64,000 nt of DNA from Buddleja alternifolia. Taxonomy: Eukaryota; Streptophyta; Magnoliopsida; Lamiales; Scrophulariaceae. The notes beneath the pieces are model-generated. The model was not told the DNA's origin. It made no database searches and saw only the letters and a list, made by a program, of their open reading frames with translations. The stretch lies in contig CM033405.1 of assembly GCA_019426215.1 (NCBI GenBank), forward strand, positions 7,603,001 to 7,667,000, given 5' to 3'. A program made the translations under genes and the position numbers. Of this stretch, positions 33,006-43,243 are shown in pieces (within the stretch, counting starts at the first letter, position 1; the number at the start of each line of letters is the position of its first letter).

Positions 33006-33900
33006 AAATCAATTCAAAATTGGGTCTTGAACTAATCCCAAATTTGATTAAGCTGGCTACATTTGGTTATTACCCAATTTAGCCCATCCTAATTAAATTA
33101 CAAGGTACTGGGCCAGGCCCAAATTCAAAATCCAATTAAATAATTAATTCAAAACCGGGCTGGGCCAATTTATTCGCACTGGCTAAGTCCATACAAACTA
33201 AATTGATGTGGTTGGGCTAAGCCCAACACATGAGTGTTGAGTCTGGCCCAATACAACTCCAGCATGTTGCTCGTTAGGGCAACAAGGGCTTCTTCCCCGC
33301 CGCGTCGTCATCGTCGGTGCTGGCGCATCAACGCTTCGCCATCTCCAGCCATCGCTTCGCCATCATGTCTGTCACCCACACAACCCTTCACGTTCCCGAA
33401 ATGGAGAAACCCAAGTCCGGCGAAAATATCAAACCCAACACCTCCATTCCGGCGACTTTCGCAGCCGTGTCTAGCGATTTCCAGTGATTTTCTAGACGAT
33501 ACGAGCGCTCTTCTGCACAGCGAGCATAGCGCTGCCTTCAGTATCACAAAGTGACGCGTTGGGCGTCGCTTAGCAGCTTCGATCTCGCCATCATCAGGAA
33601 TCTGCTCCGAGCGCCGACTTCCATTGTTGTTTGGTGGGGCTTCCATCGCTGACTCTTAGCGGCGATACGAAGGTCTCCGTCACCTACGATGTCGCCGGTG
33701 ATGGTTACCGTTGTGGCCGTTCGGACAGTAAAGCCGCAATCTCAGAAATTTTCTTGTATGGAGATTTCCAAGATTTTCGAGATTTGCAGCCTGGGGATTG
33801 CATACCTGTCCTTAGCTTATTTGAAAATCCTGGCCCTATCGAAGCAGATCTAGAATTGAAGTTGAACGCTAGATTGTCATCCCCTTGCACTCCAACTAGA
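33006..33900 (-). other. copia-2 leader, GC-rich part
   Basis: Between the MITE and the organelle-like segment. Overlapping open frames on both strands (33234-33554 plus, 33308-33646 minus, 33631-33903 plus) reflect high GC; none has a recognisable domain. The copia-1 leader also has a GC-rich patch at a similar place (21220-21260). The minus frame (MEAPPNNNGSRRSEQ...) could be a captured fragment, but I would not call it a gene. Confidence 0.4.
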
Positions 33901-34900
33901 TAAATGGATGGAACAAAAATCCTGCCCACAACTGCAAGGGATATAAAAGCACCGGCAGAAGGAATGGCACTCGTACTCTAGTAAAAGAGACTAGCCATAT
34001 TATCCACGTTTAGACATTTATTAGCCTCATCCTATCCTGTACCACTCAAACTTTTGATCATCATAAACCGAGGCAAAGGCTTGGTAATGTTAATCCCAAC
34101 ACCTATCTTGAGGGATGATCCCCATTGGCCGCCACTTTCTGCAAGATCCATATCGCGGAATTGGCCTATGGAATCCCCTATAAAAGCCGCAATAGGACTA
34201 CTTTCGGAAATAAACTAATAGGGTTTATCCCATGGATAGGTTAGTTTAAGGGACCTATTCACATATCAAAAAGAATCCTTGCCTTTTGAATCTCTTTAGC
34301 GCAGGGAGCCAACCTGGGGGATTCCCGGCAAGGGATAAAGTGGTCGGGTGACCACTAGCGGAAGACTGACCGAATTGAGATTGGGAGTGGGGATGGTGTG
34401 AAAGGAGACAGACTTCAAGCTACTAACAAGTCCTATAAAGATAAAGAAGGAAAGGGTCAGAGCAAGAGGGGTCGATAGTTAGCTGCACAGCAACCAATCC
34501 ACCTAACGGGAATCAATCCCAGATAAAGTACATGTGGTCTCGTGATTAGACGAAGAGATTACTCCATCATGCGCACCAAAACATCTTCTATATACGCAAC
34601 CTCTGAGATACAAGGAAGATCCATGTCACACAAAAGCTTAGAGATACTCGTGAATGCAAGCTTCCTACGTGGGATGAAATGCGTTGGATGGAGAATCCTG
34701 CTTAGATTGTTGGCAAAGAAAAATATCTCCAGAATTCTCTGAAAAACTCTTATTCATTGAGGGAATAGCCCGTTTCCTGAAATATTTCCTTTGAGCAAGT
34801 CTCCCGGCGAAAAAGGAAAACAATCGAAGGAAAGGGTAGAACATATTTTCCGATCTTTTTTTCTCCTAGTCCGGAGATCTAACAGTTGATTAGGTCAGTA
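33900..34900. other. organelle-like segment (possible mitochondrial DNA insertion)
   Basis: About 1 kb whose base composition and wording differ sharply from the AT-rich leader around it: balanced composition, many gga/agg words, phrases such as gaaaggagacagacttc and gggaatagcccgtttcctg that read like plant mitochondrial intergenic DNA. No gene or tRNA is recognised. Assignment rests on style only; it could also be another unknown repeat. Confidence 0.35.
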
Positions 34901-35218
34901 GCGGAATGCCACTTGACCTTACCGAGAGGTTCAATAGCGCGTTCAACGACTTCAAGAAATTTCAGTCAAATATTCATATTCCAAAATGATGAAATCTCAG
35001 ATCTGATTGTCTTTTCAAAATTTTTAGATTTTCCAGATTTCAAAGCAATTCAAAATTTTAGATTTGTTAGCCACATAAAAAATCGATTTCAATCACACAA
35101 AATTCAGATTTTTCAATCCATACTACATGATTTCAAATCATACAATTACGCATTAGACATGAACATACAACATGAAGATGAAATGCACGCAAACAAAATC
35201 ATCGAGGGCAACAAACTT
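34901..35218 (-). other. copia-2 leader, primer-proximal part
   Basis: AT-rich sequence with repeated ttcaaaat/gatttca words, between the organelle-like segment and the primer-binding site. The plus-strand frame at 34886-35278 runs across the LTR border and is not a gene. Confidence 0.5.
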
Positions 35219-35232
35219 GGCTTTAATACCAC
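35219..35232 (-). promoter_or_regulatory. primer-binding site of copia-2
   Basis: Minus-strand gtggtattaaagcc next to the LTR end matches the initiator-Met primer-binding consensus (tggtatcagagc) with two changes. Confidence 0.75.
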
Positions 35233-36741
35233 TGTTGGGAATTCTGGTATCATATGCAATGAAATTAAACATATCTGAATTTCCAAAGTCAAGATCAATT
35301 TGTGGATTTTCGTTGATTTTTAACATAAAACGAAAAACACGAAAAATTTACCTTTTGTATGTTCTATTAATGAATCTAGTCCACTTGTTCCGTCTCTAGA
35401 TCATTACTCGTGAACTGACTTTTGAAAATCTTCTTCTCCATCTCCCATAGTTGGCCAAGCAGAGATGAGAGGAACTTTTCTGTCTTGTTTTTCTGGTGGG
35501 AGATTTCATGTAATATTAATTGTGTTGTTCTCTAGCTTGTGTTGGAGGATTAAATAGAATCCTCCAACTTAAGCCCATGAACCACATGCCCTAATGGCCT
35601 GTTGGATGCCCCATGTTGGCTAAGTTGACCAAGCCAACTTAATCCACTTAATTTAAACATTTAATTAACCCAGCTAATTAACTATTCAAATTAATTAATT
35701 TAATTTACTATTGTTTAATCCAATTAAACAACCAATTAAATTAATTCATCCAATTAATTTCCTGTCTATTCCTTTATAAAGCGACTCTCTAGATTCATCT
35801 CGATTAGAAATGGGAGGATATCAAAGGATGTGAGTGACACCTAGCCAGCACCATGGCCCCACATCGTAGCCAAACCAAGTACAAAATAACTATGTCATTA
35901 CGAACCTCTAGATTATGAATACAGTATGAGTATAAGCCCTTTACTGACGTATCCCGATCGAGTGAGACTCATGGAATATGTCAAACACATAGGACTTGTG
36001 CTATTCTAAGAATTATAGTAACATGAGATTACGAACTACCCTCCGTGTCAAACACGAATTAGTTTATCAGCTCTGGCCAGATATTTTTAATCTCACTTCC
36101 CTATAATTGCATAGGATACTTCTCGTTTATTTTCGAAACAATGAATTCCTTCTTGGCAATCACTTCACAACTGCTACTTGCCCATTTGAATGCATTTCGA
36201 GGTCGACCCCACCAATGGGTGAATTGAGCTTAACTACTCTACTGACAGAACCAACGTCACAAGCACACTGTGACCGTGACTCCTCAGGTCTAAGGCTCGC
36301 GCATACTATCATAATCAGAAATCTAGTCATTAACAGTCAATGAGTAAAAACCCATGCTATCAAATTATTATGAGTTGTGTTCGAATACACTAATCCCATC
36401 AATGTATCTATGACACAAACTCCCACTGTCCCATAATGTTCAACTGGCACTCAATGTCAGAGCACGTGCCATACAAGTACACACGAATCTCAATGCCCAA
36501 TTGAGATTCTCCGACCTGCGAACCGTTTAAGTGATCAAGTATCAAAACCTTCCAGTGCTTATCTCCTTAACTACTATAGCCTTGATACATATGGACTTAT
36601 TATTCATTCAAATCTTATAGATGCCATTGAGACTTATACAAAAAACATACTAAATGCCTTCGTTTGAATAAAGGGTTGTACAATATAAACTAGTGCCTCA
36701 TATTCTAGCTTCTTGTTGGCATCGAGGGCACTTTCCCAACA
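35233..36741 (-). repeat. copia-2 5' LTR (in element orientation)
   Basis: 1509 bp, tgttgggaattc...tttcccaaca on the plus strand. It contains the shared module (gcgactctctagattcatct near 35780, ggatgtgagtgacacctagc near 35827). It pairs with 26388-27155. Confidence 0.85.
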
Positions 36742-37140
36742 CAAAGTAGGTAAGACACCCTAGGAGCTTGTCTTGCAATAGCGACTCCTTCAATCTCTCA
36801 CTTGTTTTCTGCAGCCTGCATTAAACAACTAAGTACCTCGGTAACCAACAAGAATAAATAAGGCGACAGAGGATCTCCTCGACGATAACCCTCTGAGGTA
36901 ACATATATCCAAATTAATTGCCGGTAAGCATAACAAAATAGCAAATGAAAGTTAGACAAAGCATAATTAAGATGATAAAGTCCCTCCCAAACCCCAATCT
37001 TACAAAAACCTTCTCGAGAAAAAGCCATTCCACTCTATCGTAGGCCTTATTCATATCCAACTTAAGAGCGTCGTGTCCTTCCTTGCCCCACGATTTATTC
37101 TTCAAAAATTGGTTGATTTTAAAGGACACAGGAACATTAT
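36742..37140 (-). pseudogene. LINE reverse transcriptase, N-terminal part
   Basis: Minus-strand frames 37129-36914 and 37028-36798 show ALKLDMNKAYDRVEWLFLE (the K-x-D-x-x-K-A-Y-D motif), FVRLGFGRDFI and EGYRRGDPLSPYLFLLVTEVL (the RGDPLSP motif). A frameshift near 36990 separates the two. The frame reaches 36746 (VSYLL) and resumes at 26387 with FTDDTMLY, so copia-2 sits just before the catalytic FADD-type box. Confidence 0.9.
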
Positions 37141-37154
37141 CAGAAATAAGAAGG

Positions 37155-37880
37155 TTAGGGACAAAAGCAGATTGGTGGGATCCTGCCTATAATCCGATGA
37201 CCATGACTCACGAATAACACGCTCACTCTTAGAACACCTAACCCAAACAAACTTAAAACGAAAATGAAATTTTTATGATGAACATGCGAAGATGGTGACG
37301 AGTTCAATTGGATAAGACTCGGTCTGTGGTCTGATGCTATCGTATCAAGGTTCGTAGCCTGGGTATTAGGAAAAAGGTTAGACCATCTCGAGTTGCCACA
37401 CTCTCTGTCAAGTCGAAGATGAACAGTATGAGGGTGGGGCCATTTATTCGACCACGTGAGCTTAGGGCCTACAAAGCCTAAATCATGTAGATCACAGTTA
37501 TCTAACATATTTAGAAAATCATGAATTTGCTAGAAGGGGCGGGGTAAGGAGGCTTCTTTCTCATCTTGACTCAAAATTTCATTGAAATCGCCCTCGACTA
37601 GCCAAGGCGAGAAAATATTTTGACTAGGTTTTTCAAGATGATGCCAAGACTATTTACGTTTAGAGCTATCAAGATCACCATAGAAGTCCGTGAAACACCA
37701 CTACACTGAACTCGATCCCGGGTATACTCTAACATCGATGTGATTTCGGGAAAAATTCTGAAGAATGACATCAATATTTTTTGCCCAAAGAAGCCCAAGA
37801 CCACCACCCTTACCCATAGAATGAACATAAGACCAAACATAGTAACACAATTTTTAAGACAATCAAAAACCAAAGCTTAG
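37155..37880 (-). pseudogene. LINE apurinic endonuclease-like domain
   Basis: Minus-strand frames 37873-37598 and 37508-37155. The C-terminal part shows LDNCDLHDLGFVGPKLTWSN, HLRLDRECGNSRW, and TIASDHRPSLIQL, the SDH motif of exonuclease-endonuclease-phosphatase domains of L1-type LINEs. The N-terminal catalytic residues lie in a badly broken stretch. Order endonuclease then reverse transcriptase agrees with L1-type. Confidence 0.8.
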
Positions 37881-37999
37881 CATTTTGTTTCCGAGAGGAA
37901 GACCAGAGAGGGGTTGTGAACCCGAATAAGGTCCACGAGATGAGGAACTGCCACAGACCTTCCCAGTTCTTCACAGTTCCACGCTAAAATATTCATTGA

Positions 38000-39350
38000 G
38001 TTCAATGGGACTGCTTGGCAAGCGCCGCTGGATCCTCATCCATGAAAGTAGAAGTACCAGGGCAGTTCTTAACCTGAAAAAACTCTGACACCAGAATATC
38101 AATTAACAGAAGGGTTAGATTGTTGAACTTAATAGGGGATGGTTTCTTTTTTTCCTTTTTTTTTTTGTTTTTTTCCAATTTTTTGGATAACCGTGAGGGA
38201 TTTCGATTCTTTAGGAGGAGTGATGTTAATTTATAGAGGTATATTAATAAGGACAAGATACACTGGCGGGGTAGTATAGTTGATAGGGTGCAGCAGTGGC
38301 AGGTTATGAGATGGGATAAGGGCTAGGATGATGAATATATCCGAGTGATGTGTAGCCAAGGCATTAAGAGGGGAAGAGGGATGAGACGAGAAAGTGTTCG
38401 GAATGATGGTGCCTGAGGGAGGACTAGAACCCCGGTTGAGGTTAGCTAGGCTTTCCCCTATTAGATCATCGTCTAGTTCGTCGACCAGCTGAAGCCAGCA
38501 ACGAGCTTGGGATCCTCTTGGAATGTCATAAATGTGGGTTTGGTGGTTAAAAATGGGTACTTTAGATGAACGACGGACATGGGGCGGGCAGTATAAAGGA
38601 CTAGAAGAGTGGGATTGAATATCATTTCGATTCCACTTTGGGGTTTTCCAGCTAAGGGATTGATCTTTATACAAAGACGAGTCAATCTATGGAGGGTTAT
38701 TAGATTGAATAAACACAGAACCCATGTTCAGAATATTACAGCGATTAGAGGCCCGGAGCCATGGACCATACAAGGTCTACTCACCAGGATGGTCAAAGGT
38801 TCTGTTGTAACGAAGATCACAACAATCTTTGAGATGACCAATAATCCAGCCGAGGTAACAAAAATTGGGAAGTTTTTTGTAGAAGAAAGATAGTTTTAAA
38901 TCTTGGCCTCCCGGGGTACTCAGAATCATAAAACGCAAAATGGGTTTGCATACATTAATTCTGACCCTAAGACAGAACATTAAATTCCAGAAAAAATTAC
39001 TTTTTGTCATATCCATATCGATGAACATCCCCATATGACCTCCTATGATTTTTGCAACATTTTTATTCATGAGACTTAGGGGCAGACCCGAGACACGCAC
39101 GTATATGTCATTTTAGTCAAGGTTAATGGTCATAAGGTCTTCGAATTCATTAAGATTTTTCAAAATAATCATATCATTATCAAAGTTCCAGGGGCTATTA
39201 TCAAGCACACGGTGAAGGTCGACACTATGATTGAAAGTGAACAGGAAACGGGAATTACCAACGTGTGATATCTCCATCCCCCGCCTTGGTCAAAAAGCCT
39301 CAACTGGCCTTATTAGCTTCAACATCTGTGAGAGTAAAATCACAGGCCAT
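38000..39350 (-). pseudogene. LINE ORF1 (DUF4283 and CCHC-type)
   Basis: Likely start ATG at 39350 (MACDFTLTDVEANKA). Then SPWNFDNDMIILKNLNEFED and VRVSGLPLSLMNKNVAKIIG, both usual in DUF4283 proteins of plant LINEs and gag-like ORFs, followed by GGQDLKLSFFYKKLPNFCYL and GWIIGHLKDC, a CCHC knuckle in which the first Cys-x-x-Cys is damaged (CYLGW). The tail (38674-38231) is Pro/Ser-rich without a domain. Frame breaks at several places. Confidence 0.75.
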
Positions 39351-39858
39351 TCTGATTAATTTCTTGTTCTATAAGATCGAGGGATTAGAACCCGTATTAA
39401 ATCTTAGAGAGAAGCAATACTTGTTCTAGAGGATTCAACCAATACTCAGAAGCACATGAACACCCAGAAAAGACAACACAAACAAAAGGTAAAACGTGAG
39501 AAGCAAGGTAGCGGGAAAATAATAAGGAAAGTAGCAAAAACGAAAGGATCGTAAAGAAGAACGGAGGAATGAGAAAAGCGGTGTGAAGATGCAGGCGCAG
39601 GGCTTGAAGAACGTCGGCATGGGGTGTTGCAAAAATTGTGCAACACAAGTTGGCATAGAGTAAAACTTTAAAGAGTAAATAAGCAGATCTCGATGAAGGA
39701 GAACTCTCATTTTCACTGTAGAACAGATTGAATGGAAGAGAAGGGGAGCAAAACCTAGATCTACAGAAAATCCTAGTTTTTGGAACTTTCATGCAGAGAG
39801 AGCGAGGACTCTCACTAAGGAGAGAGAGAGAGAAACAAACGTTCTTTTTCAAAAGTGA
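39351..39858 (-). mobile_element. LINE 5' UTR
   Basis: Minus-strand sequence ahead of ORF1, with a (CT)n tract (ctctctctctcc near 39830) that is common in plant LINE 5' ends. The 5' boundary is placed where polygalacturonase-like coding sequence ends, about 39858; the exact base is uncertain. Overlapping long frames (39397-39933 minus, and others) are chance frames. Confidence 0.55.
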
Positions 39859-39881
39859 TCTCACCCTGTTATCCAAACCTA
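39850..39881 (-). pseudogene. polygalacturonase pseudogene, downstream fragment
   Basis: Minus-strand residues GLDNRVRS follow the FIG end of the main fragment at 41850 once the TRIM element is skipped. Polygalacturonases have TDNGVRIKTW here. The frame then runs into the LINE 5' end. The fragment is short, so the claim rests on frame continuity with 41850-42240. Confidence 0.6.
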
Positions 39882-40380
39882 TGATGGGTTTGTGGAGATT
39901 GATTGATACAAATGATAGTGAAAAGTCAATCAAATAAAGAAATAAGCCAAAAAAGGGGTCTCGGGATGGTCAAAGGCAGTTTGCCTGAGTCAACTGCGTG
40001 GTCAACATGGGTTTGACCGCATAAATAGTGACTTGGAGAAAGGAATTGTTATTTTGTAAGTGATTTTGGCTTGGATTTGATAATTGACTTGTATTAGGAG
40101 TGTTTTCCCAATTAACTAGTAATAGGATTGTGTTTCCTATTTAGATTAGGTTTTAATTTCCTTGTGTGTCAAGACTCTTCACTTATAAATAGGGGTTTGT
40201 CACCATTGAATTCGATTGATTCACTTATTGAGAAATAAAGATGCAGTCTAGGTTGGCGCGTGGATGTAGGCAATTTATGTCGAACCACGTTAAAATCCTC
40301 GTGTTTATCATCTTCATATTTAGGCTTAGATTTCTTGTTTCTTGTTTATTCTTCGCGCTCTGATGCTACCATCCCTAACA
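39882..40380 (+). repeat. TRIM-type element 5' LTR
   Basis: 499 bp. Contains a TATA box in cttataaatagggg (about 40191) and aataaag (about 40225) as likely promoter and polyadenylation signals. Confidence 0.9.
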
Positions 40381-40382
40381 AC

Positions 40383-40396
40383 TAGTATCAGAGCCA
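40383..40396 (+). promoter_or_regulatory. primer-binding site of the TRIM-type element
   Basis: tagtatcagagcc two bases after the LTR matches the initiator-Met primer-binding consensus, with one change. Confidence 0.85.
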
Positions 40397-41360
40397 TAGG
40401 CTGTAGATTTAGGAAACGCGCATCTTAAATCTAGATCTATGGGGAAGCGTTTTTGGTTAAACGCAGATTTCGTCATGGGAACGATGGTAGGAGATGGAAG
40501 ATTAATCAAGCTCTACAATTTCATTACAAGGTGCACGAAGTGAGGTCGTTGTGAAGCCAGAGAAGATGACAGATGGATCGGGTAGATCGCCAACCAAAGA
40601 AGAATAATTCCGTTGAACGTTAACGAGAAAATGTTGGAAAATCGTGGTGCCAGCAGATAGGCAGACCTGCAGCAGCAGAGGTCATAGAGCAAATCTGTGT
40701 TGCCGAGAGAGAGCGAACGAGTTTCTAAAGACTGGGGGGTAGAGTTACGGTGCCAAGAAAGCAAATCCACCGAGCCAGAGGTTAGAGTGACAGAATCGGT
40801 AGCTGAGAGGGCAGAGCCGTGTAGTCGAGAGACTAGAGGGCAGGGTTGTGGAGGTATGACCACGTAGAGAGAAACCATAAAGGCAAGAAGCGACGCCGGG
40901 ATGGGTTGACCATGGAGTTAGAAGTCATGGAGGTAAGATGTGAAACCGGGTAGGTAATTGTCCATTGAGAAACCAAGTAGGTGGATGGATCAAAAATAGC
41001 TCATGCAAGAGCATGGAGCAGATATGTGAGAGTTCCGAGATTGCCGTTGAAAAAATTCCTTAGTGGAAAGATGTCAGTGGACGGGTTGACCGAGGCGGTT
41101 TGGGTTGTGACATGTTTGGGTTTTAGAGTAACCTTTATCCGAGGGTCAGTTAGACCAAGATGGATATGCCACGGTATTCAGGAGTTGGCTGATCACCAAA
41201 AGAATAGGGTAGTGGTGAGGGTTCAAAGAGAGAGAATGATATTCACAAAGAAAGTTCGTCAAGTGGGGGACACTAGAGGACAGATGAATTGATAGAAGCC
41301 CATGGAAGAACACAGGATAATGTTTCAGAACTATTTGGGATTAGTCTCAAAGTAGAAGAT

Positions 41361-41849
41361 TGATGGGTTTGTGGAGACTAATTGATACAAAGGACTGTGA
41401 AAAGTCAATCAAGTAAAGAAATAAGCCAAAAAAGGGGTCTCGGGGTGGTCAAAGGCACTATGACTGGGTTCAACGCAGGTTTGACAACTTGAATAGTGAC
41501 TTAGAGCAAGGAATTGTTATTTCCTAAGTGGTTTTGGCTTGGATTTGGTAATTGACTTGTATATGGAGTGCTTTCCTAATTACCTAGTAATAGGATTGTG
41601 TTTCCTATTTAGGTTAGGTTTTAATTTCCTTGTGTGTTAAGACTCTTCACTTATAAATAGGGGCTTGTAACCGTTGTATTTGGTTGATTCACTCATTGAG
41701 AAATAAAGATGTAGTCTAGGTTGGCTCATGGATGCAGGCAAGTTATGTCGAACCACGTTAAAATCCTTGTGTCGTTATCTTCATGTTTAGGCTTAGGTTT
41801 TTATTGTTTCTTGATTATTTTTTGTACTCTGATGCTACCATCCCTAATA
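41361..41849 (+). repeat. TRIM-type element 3' LTR
   Basis: 489 bp, aligned with the 5' LTR along its whole length. Preceded by a purine-rich stretch (aaagtagaagat), a plausible polypurine tract. Confidence 0.9.
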
Positions 41850-42240
41850 ACCTATAAAACTGCAGTTTCTGACACTTATTCCTTTAACATATTTATGCCC
41901 ATGGCTTCTTCTAAGGCTTCCAATGTTGATTCTGTGGCCAGGGCCATAAGAGACATCGTATATTTCGATGTTTTAACTGCGAGAGACCATATATGCAATC
42001 ATCTCCGATGCTGATAATTGAGTGTGAGATCTTGATACTTGTTGAGCTCCCAATGTAGATGCCATCTGTGTTAGGGTTGTTTGTTGGCACTCTCAGTCTA
42101 ACGTGGCTAAATTTCGTGTCTTTGCACGCGAATATGTTGAAATGAGTGCTTTTATTGTTGATTGATCGTAGGTTGAGGACATTTGATTTTGGTATGAAGT
42201 CGAATCTCAAGGTTTGATCATAATTAATCAAAAAATAAAA
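41850..42240 (-). pseudogene. polygalacturonase (pectinase, glycoside hydrolase 28) pseudogene
   Basis: Minus-strand frame reads TLRFDFIPKSNVLNLRSIN, FSHVRLRVPTNNPNTDGIYI, GSSTSIKISHSIISIGDDC. The NTD and GDD motifs are the catalytic aspartates of GH28. After a frame change come YGPGHRINIGSL (usual CGPGHGISIGSLG) and GISVRNCSFIG. The His of the GHG motif is kept, though GHG has become GHR. In-frame stops and a frameshift show it is dead. It is cut downstream by the TRIM element and the LINE. Intact enzymes hydrolyse pectin in the cell wall; the N-terminal half and signal peptide are not seen here. Confidence 0.85.
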
Positions 42241-42306
42241 ATAGGTTAAATTACATACATGTATTTTCATTCTTGCTTTTTGTGAATGGTAAGAAAGTTT
42301 AAAAAT

Positions 42307-43174
42307 GGGAAAAAAATTAGAAATTTAGTCCCGTAGCTATATGGGTATGGAAAAATTAGTCCCTCAATTAAATTTAGGGATAGTAGCTTTGTGGAATTCG
42401 TGTATTGAGTCATTTTCTAATCGAAAATTTTCAATTTAGCCAGAAAATGTCATGTGACATGCATGTGCTACCCCAATATTGGTGATTTTTTATTTGTTGG
42501 CCAAATCAGCTGATCTGGAGTTAATGTGTATGCCACGTGGGATAAGCTTGCCACACAGGTTGCCACATAAACTATTCTAAATTAATTAACATTCTCAACT
42601 AATATATTAAAAAAACTTAATTAAAAAACTAAAAAAAAAAAGAAAACTTGAAAACCCCAAAAACCCGTATCATCTTCCCAGACCACCCCCACCCACCCGG
42701 CCCCAATCCGACCACCTGAAGCGCCACAACCCTTAGCCCACCAATCGCCTAACCTCCTTTCTTCTCGCTCAGATTTTTCACCTTTTAATGTGTGTGTGGG
42801 TGTGCACTACAAAAAAAATAAGACAATAGTGACAATATAAAAGTTGTCACTAATTATAAATTTTTAGTGACAAAAATTTTTGTTTGTGACAAGTATAAGT
42901 TTTACATGTTTAATAATGACAATATTTGTATAGAAGTTGTCACTTTTGATAACTAGTGACAAGAAAATTGTTGTTACTATTGACCATTAGTGACAACCCT
43001 GTAGTGATGTGCATGGCATGTGACATTTTCCGGGCAAATTGAAATTTTTCGGTCAAAAAAGGACTCATTCCGTGAGTTTTACAAAGCTACTGTCCACAAT
43101 TGCTAGTGGCACTAACTGAGGGACTAATTTTGCCACCCACTAAAATTATAGTATTAAATTTGCAATTTTCTCCC
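42307..43174. mobile_element. MULE-like element with ~165-bp inverted ends
   Basis: Left part 42307-42475 and the inverted right part 43005-43174 align: gggaaaaaaattag against gggagaaaattgc, the shared aaaattagtccctcag/a block, and gaaaatgtcatgtgacatgc against gaaaatgtcacatgccatgc. The middle holds Pro-rich, CT-rich DNA (42655-42780) and a nested CACTA mini-element. No convincing 9-10 bp duplication is left. Confidence 0.75.
42805..43006. mobile_element. CACTA-type mini-element nested in the MULE-like element
   Basis: 202 bp with ends cactacaaaaa and ccctgtagtg (inverted cactacaggg). Subterminal repeats agtgacaa/ttgtcact occur many times in both orientations, as in CACTA (En/Spm) non-autonomous elements. 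Flanking triplets gtg and atg agree at two of three positions. No coding capacity. Confidence 0.75.
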
Positions 43175-43209
43175 TACTCTAATGTATATATATGTCTATC
43201 TCTTTCACA

Positions 43210-43228
43210 CAAATGTGCATGAGGTTCA
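43210..43228. repeat. SINE target-site duplication, left copy
   Basis: caaatgtgcatgaggttca agrees with 45191-45209 (caaatgtgtgtgaggttca) at 17 of 19 positions. Confidence 0.8.
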
Positions 43229-43243
43229 TCCAAGGCTTGTTAG
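43229..43243 (+). mobile_element. SINE head, cut by solo LTR
   Basis: Fifteen bases (tccaaggcttgttag) between the SINE's left target duplication (43210-43228) and the solo LTR. They join to gcctagtggt at 45010 once the LTR and one gttag copy are removed. Confidence 0.65.

Larger units (their letters stand above)
26388..36741 (-). mobile_element. copia-2: Ty1/copia retrotransposon inserted in the LINE
   Basis: LTRs at 26388-27155 and 35233-36741, flanked by aaaag (26383-26387) and caaag (36742-36746), a 4-of-5 duplication. Copia-2 is related to copia-1: similar primer-binding site, polypurine tract, leader hairpins and pol. The 26.4-kb LTR lacks about 0.7 kb of the middle that the 35.2-kb LTR has. 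The protein region is far more decayed than in copia-1. It carries two MITE-like elements (29124-30056, 32702-33005) and an organelle-like segment (33900-34900). Confidence 0.85.
39882..41849 (+). mobile_element. non-autonomous LTR retrotransposon (TRIM/LARD type)
   Basis: Two LTRs (39882-40380 and 41361-41849) enclose 980 bp without pol. A perfect 5-bp duplication accta flanks it (39877-39881 and 41850-41854). The LTRs begin tgatgggtttgtggag and end ccatccctaaca or ccatccctaata. A primer-binding site follows the first LTR. The internal frames (40513-40878 minus, 40981-41292 plus) show no domain. LTRs are very alike by eye, so this is one of the younger insertions here. Confidence 0.9.

Noticed and set aside
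33234..33929. Overlapping open frames on both strands as possible genes
   Set aside because: Open frames on both strands in GC-rich DNA, no domain, no start context, and the place is the leader of a retrotransposon.
39397..39933. 178-codon minus-strand frame as a gene
   Set aside because: It mixes inverted LTR, polygalacturonase residue, and LINE 5' UTR sequence; only the few GH28 residues are meaningful.
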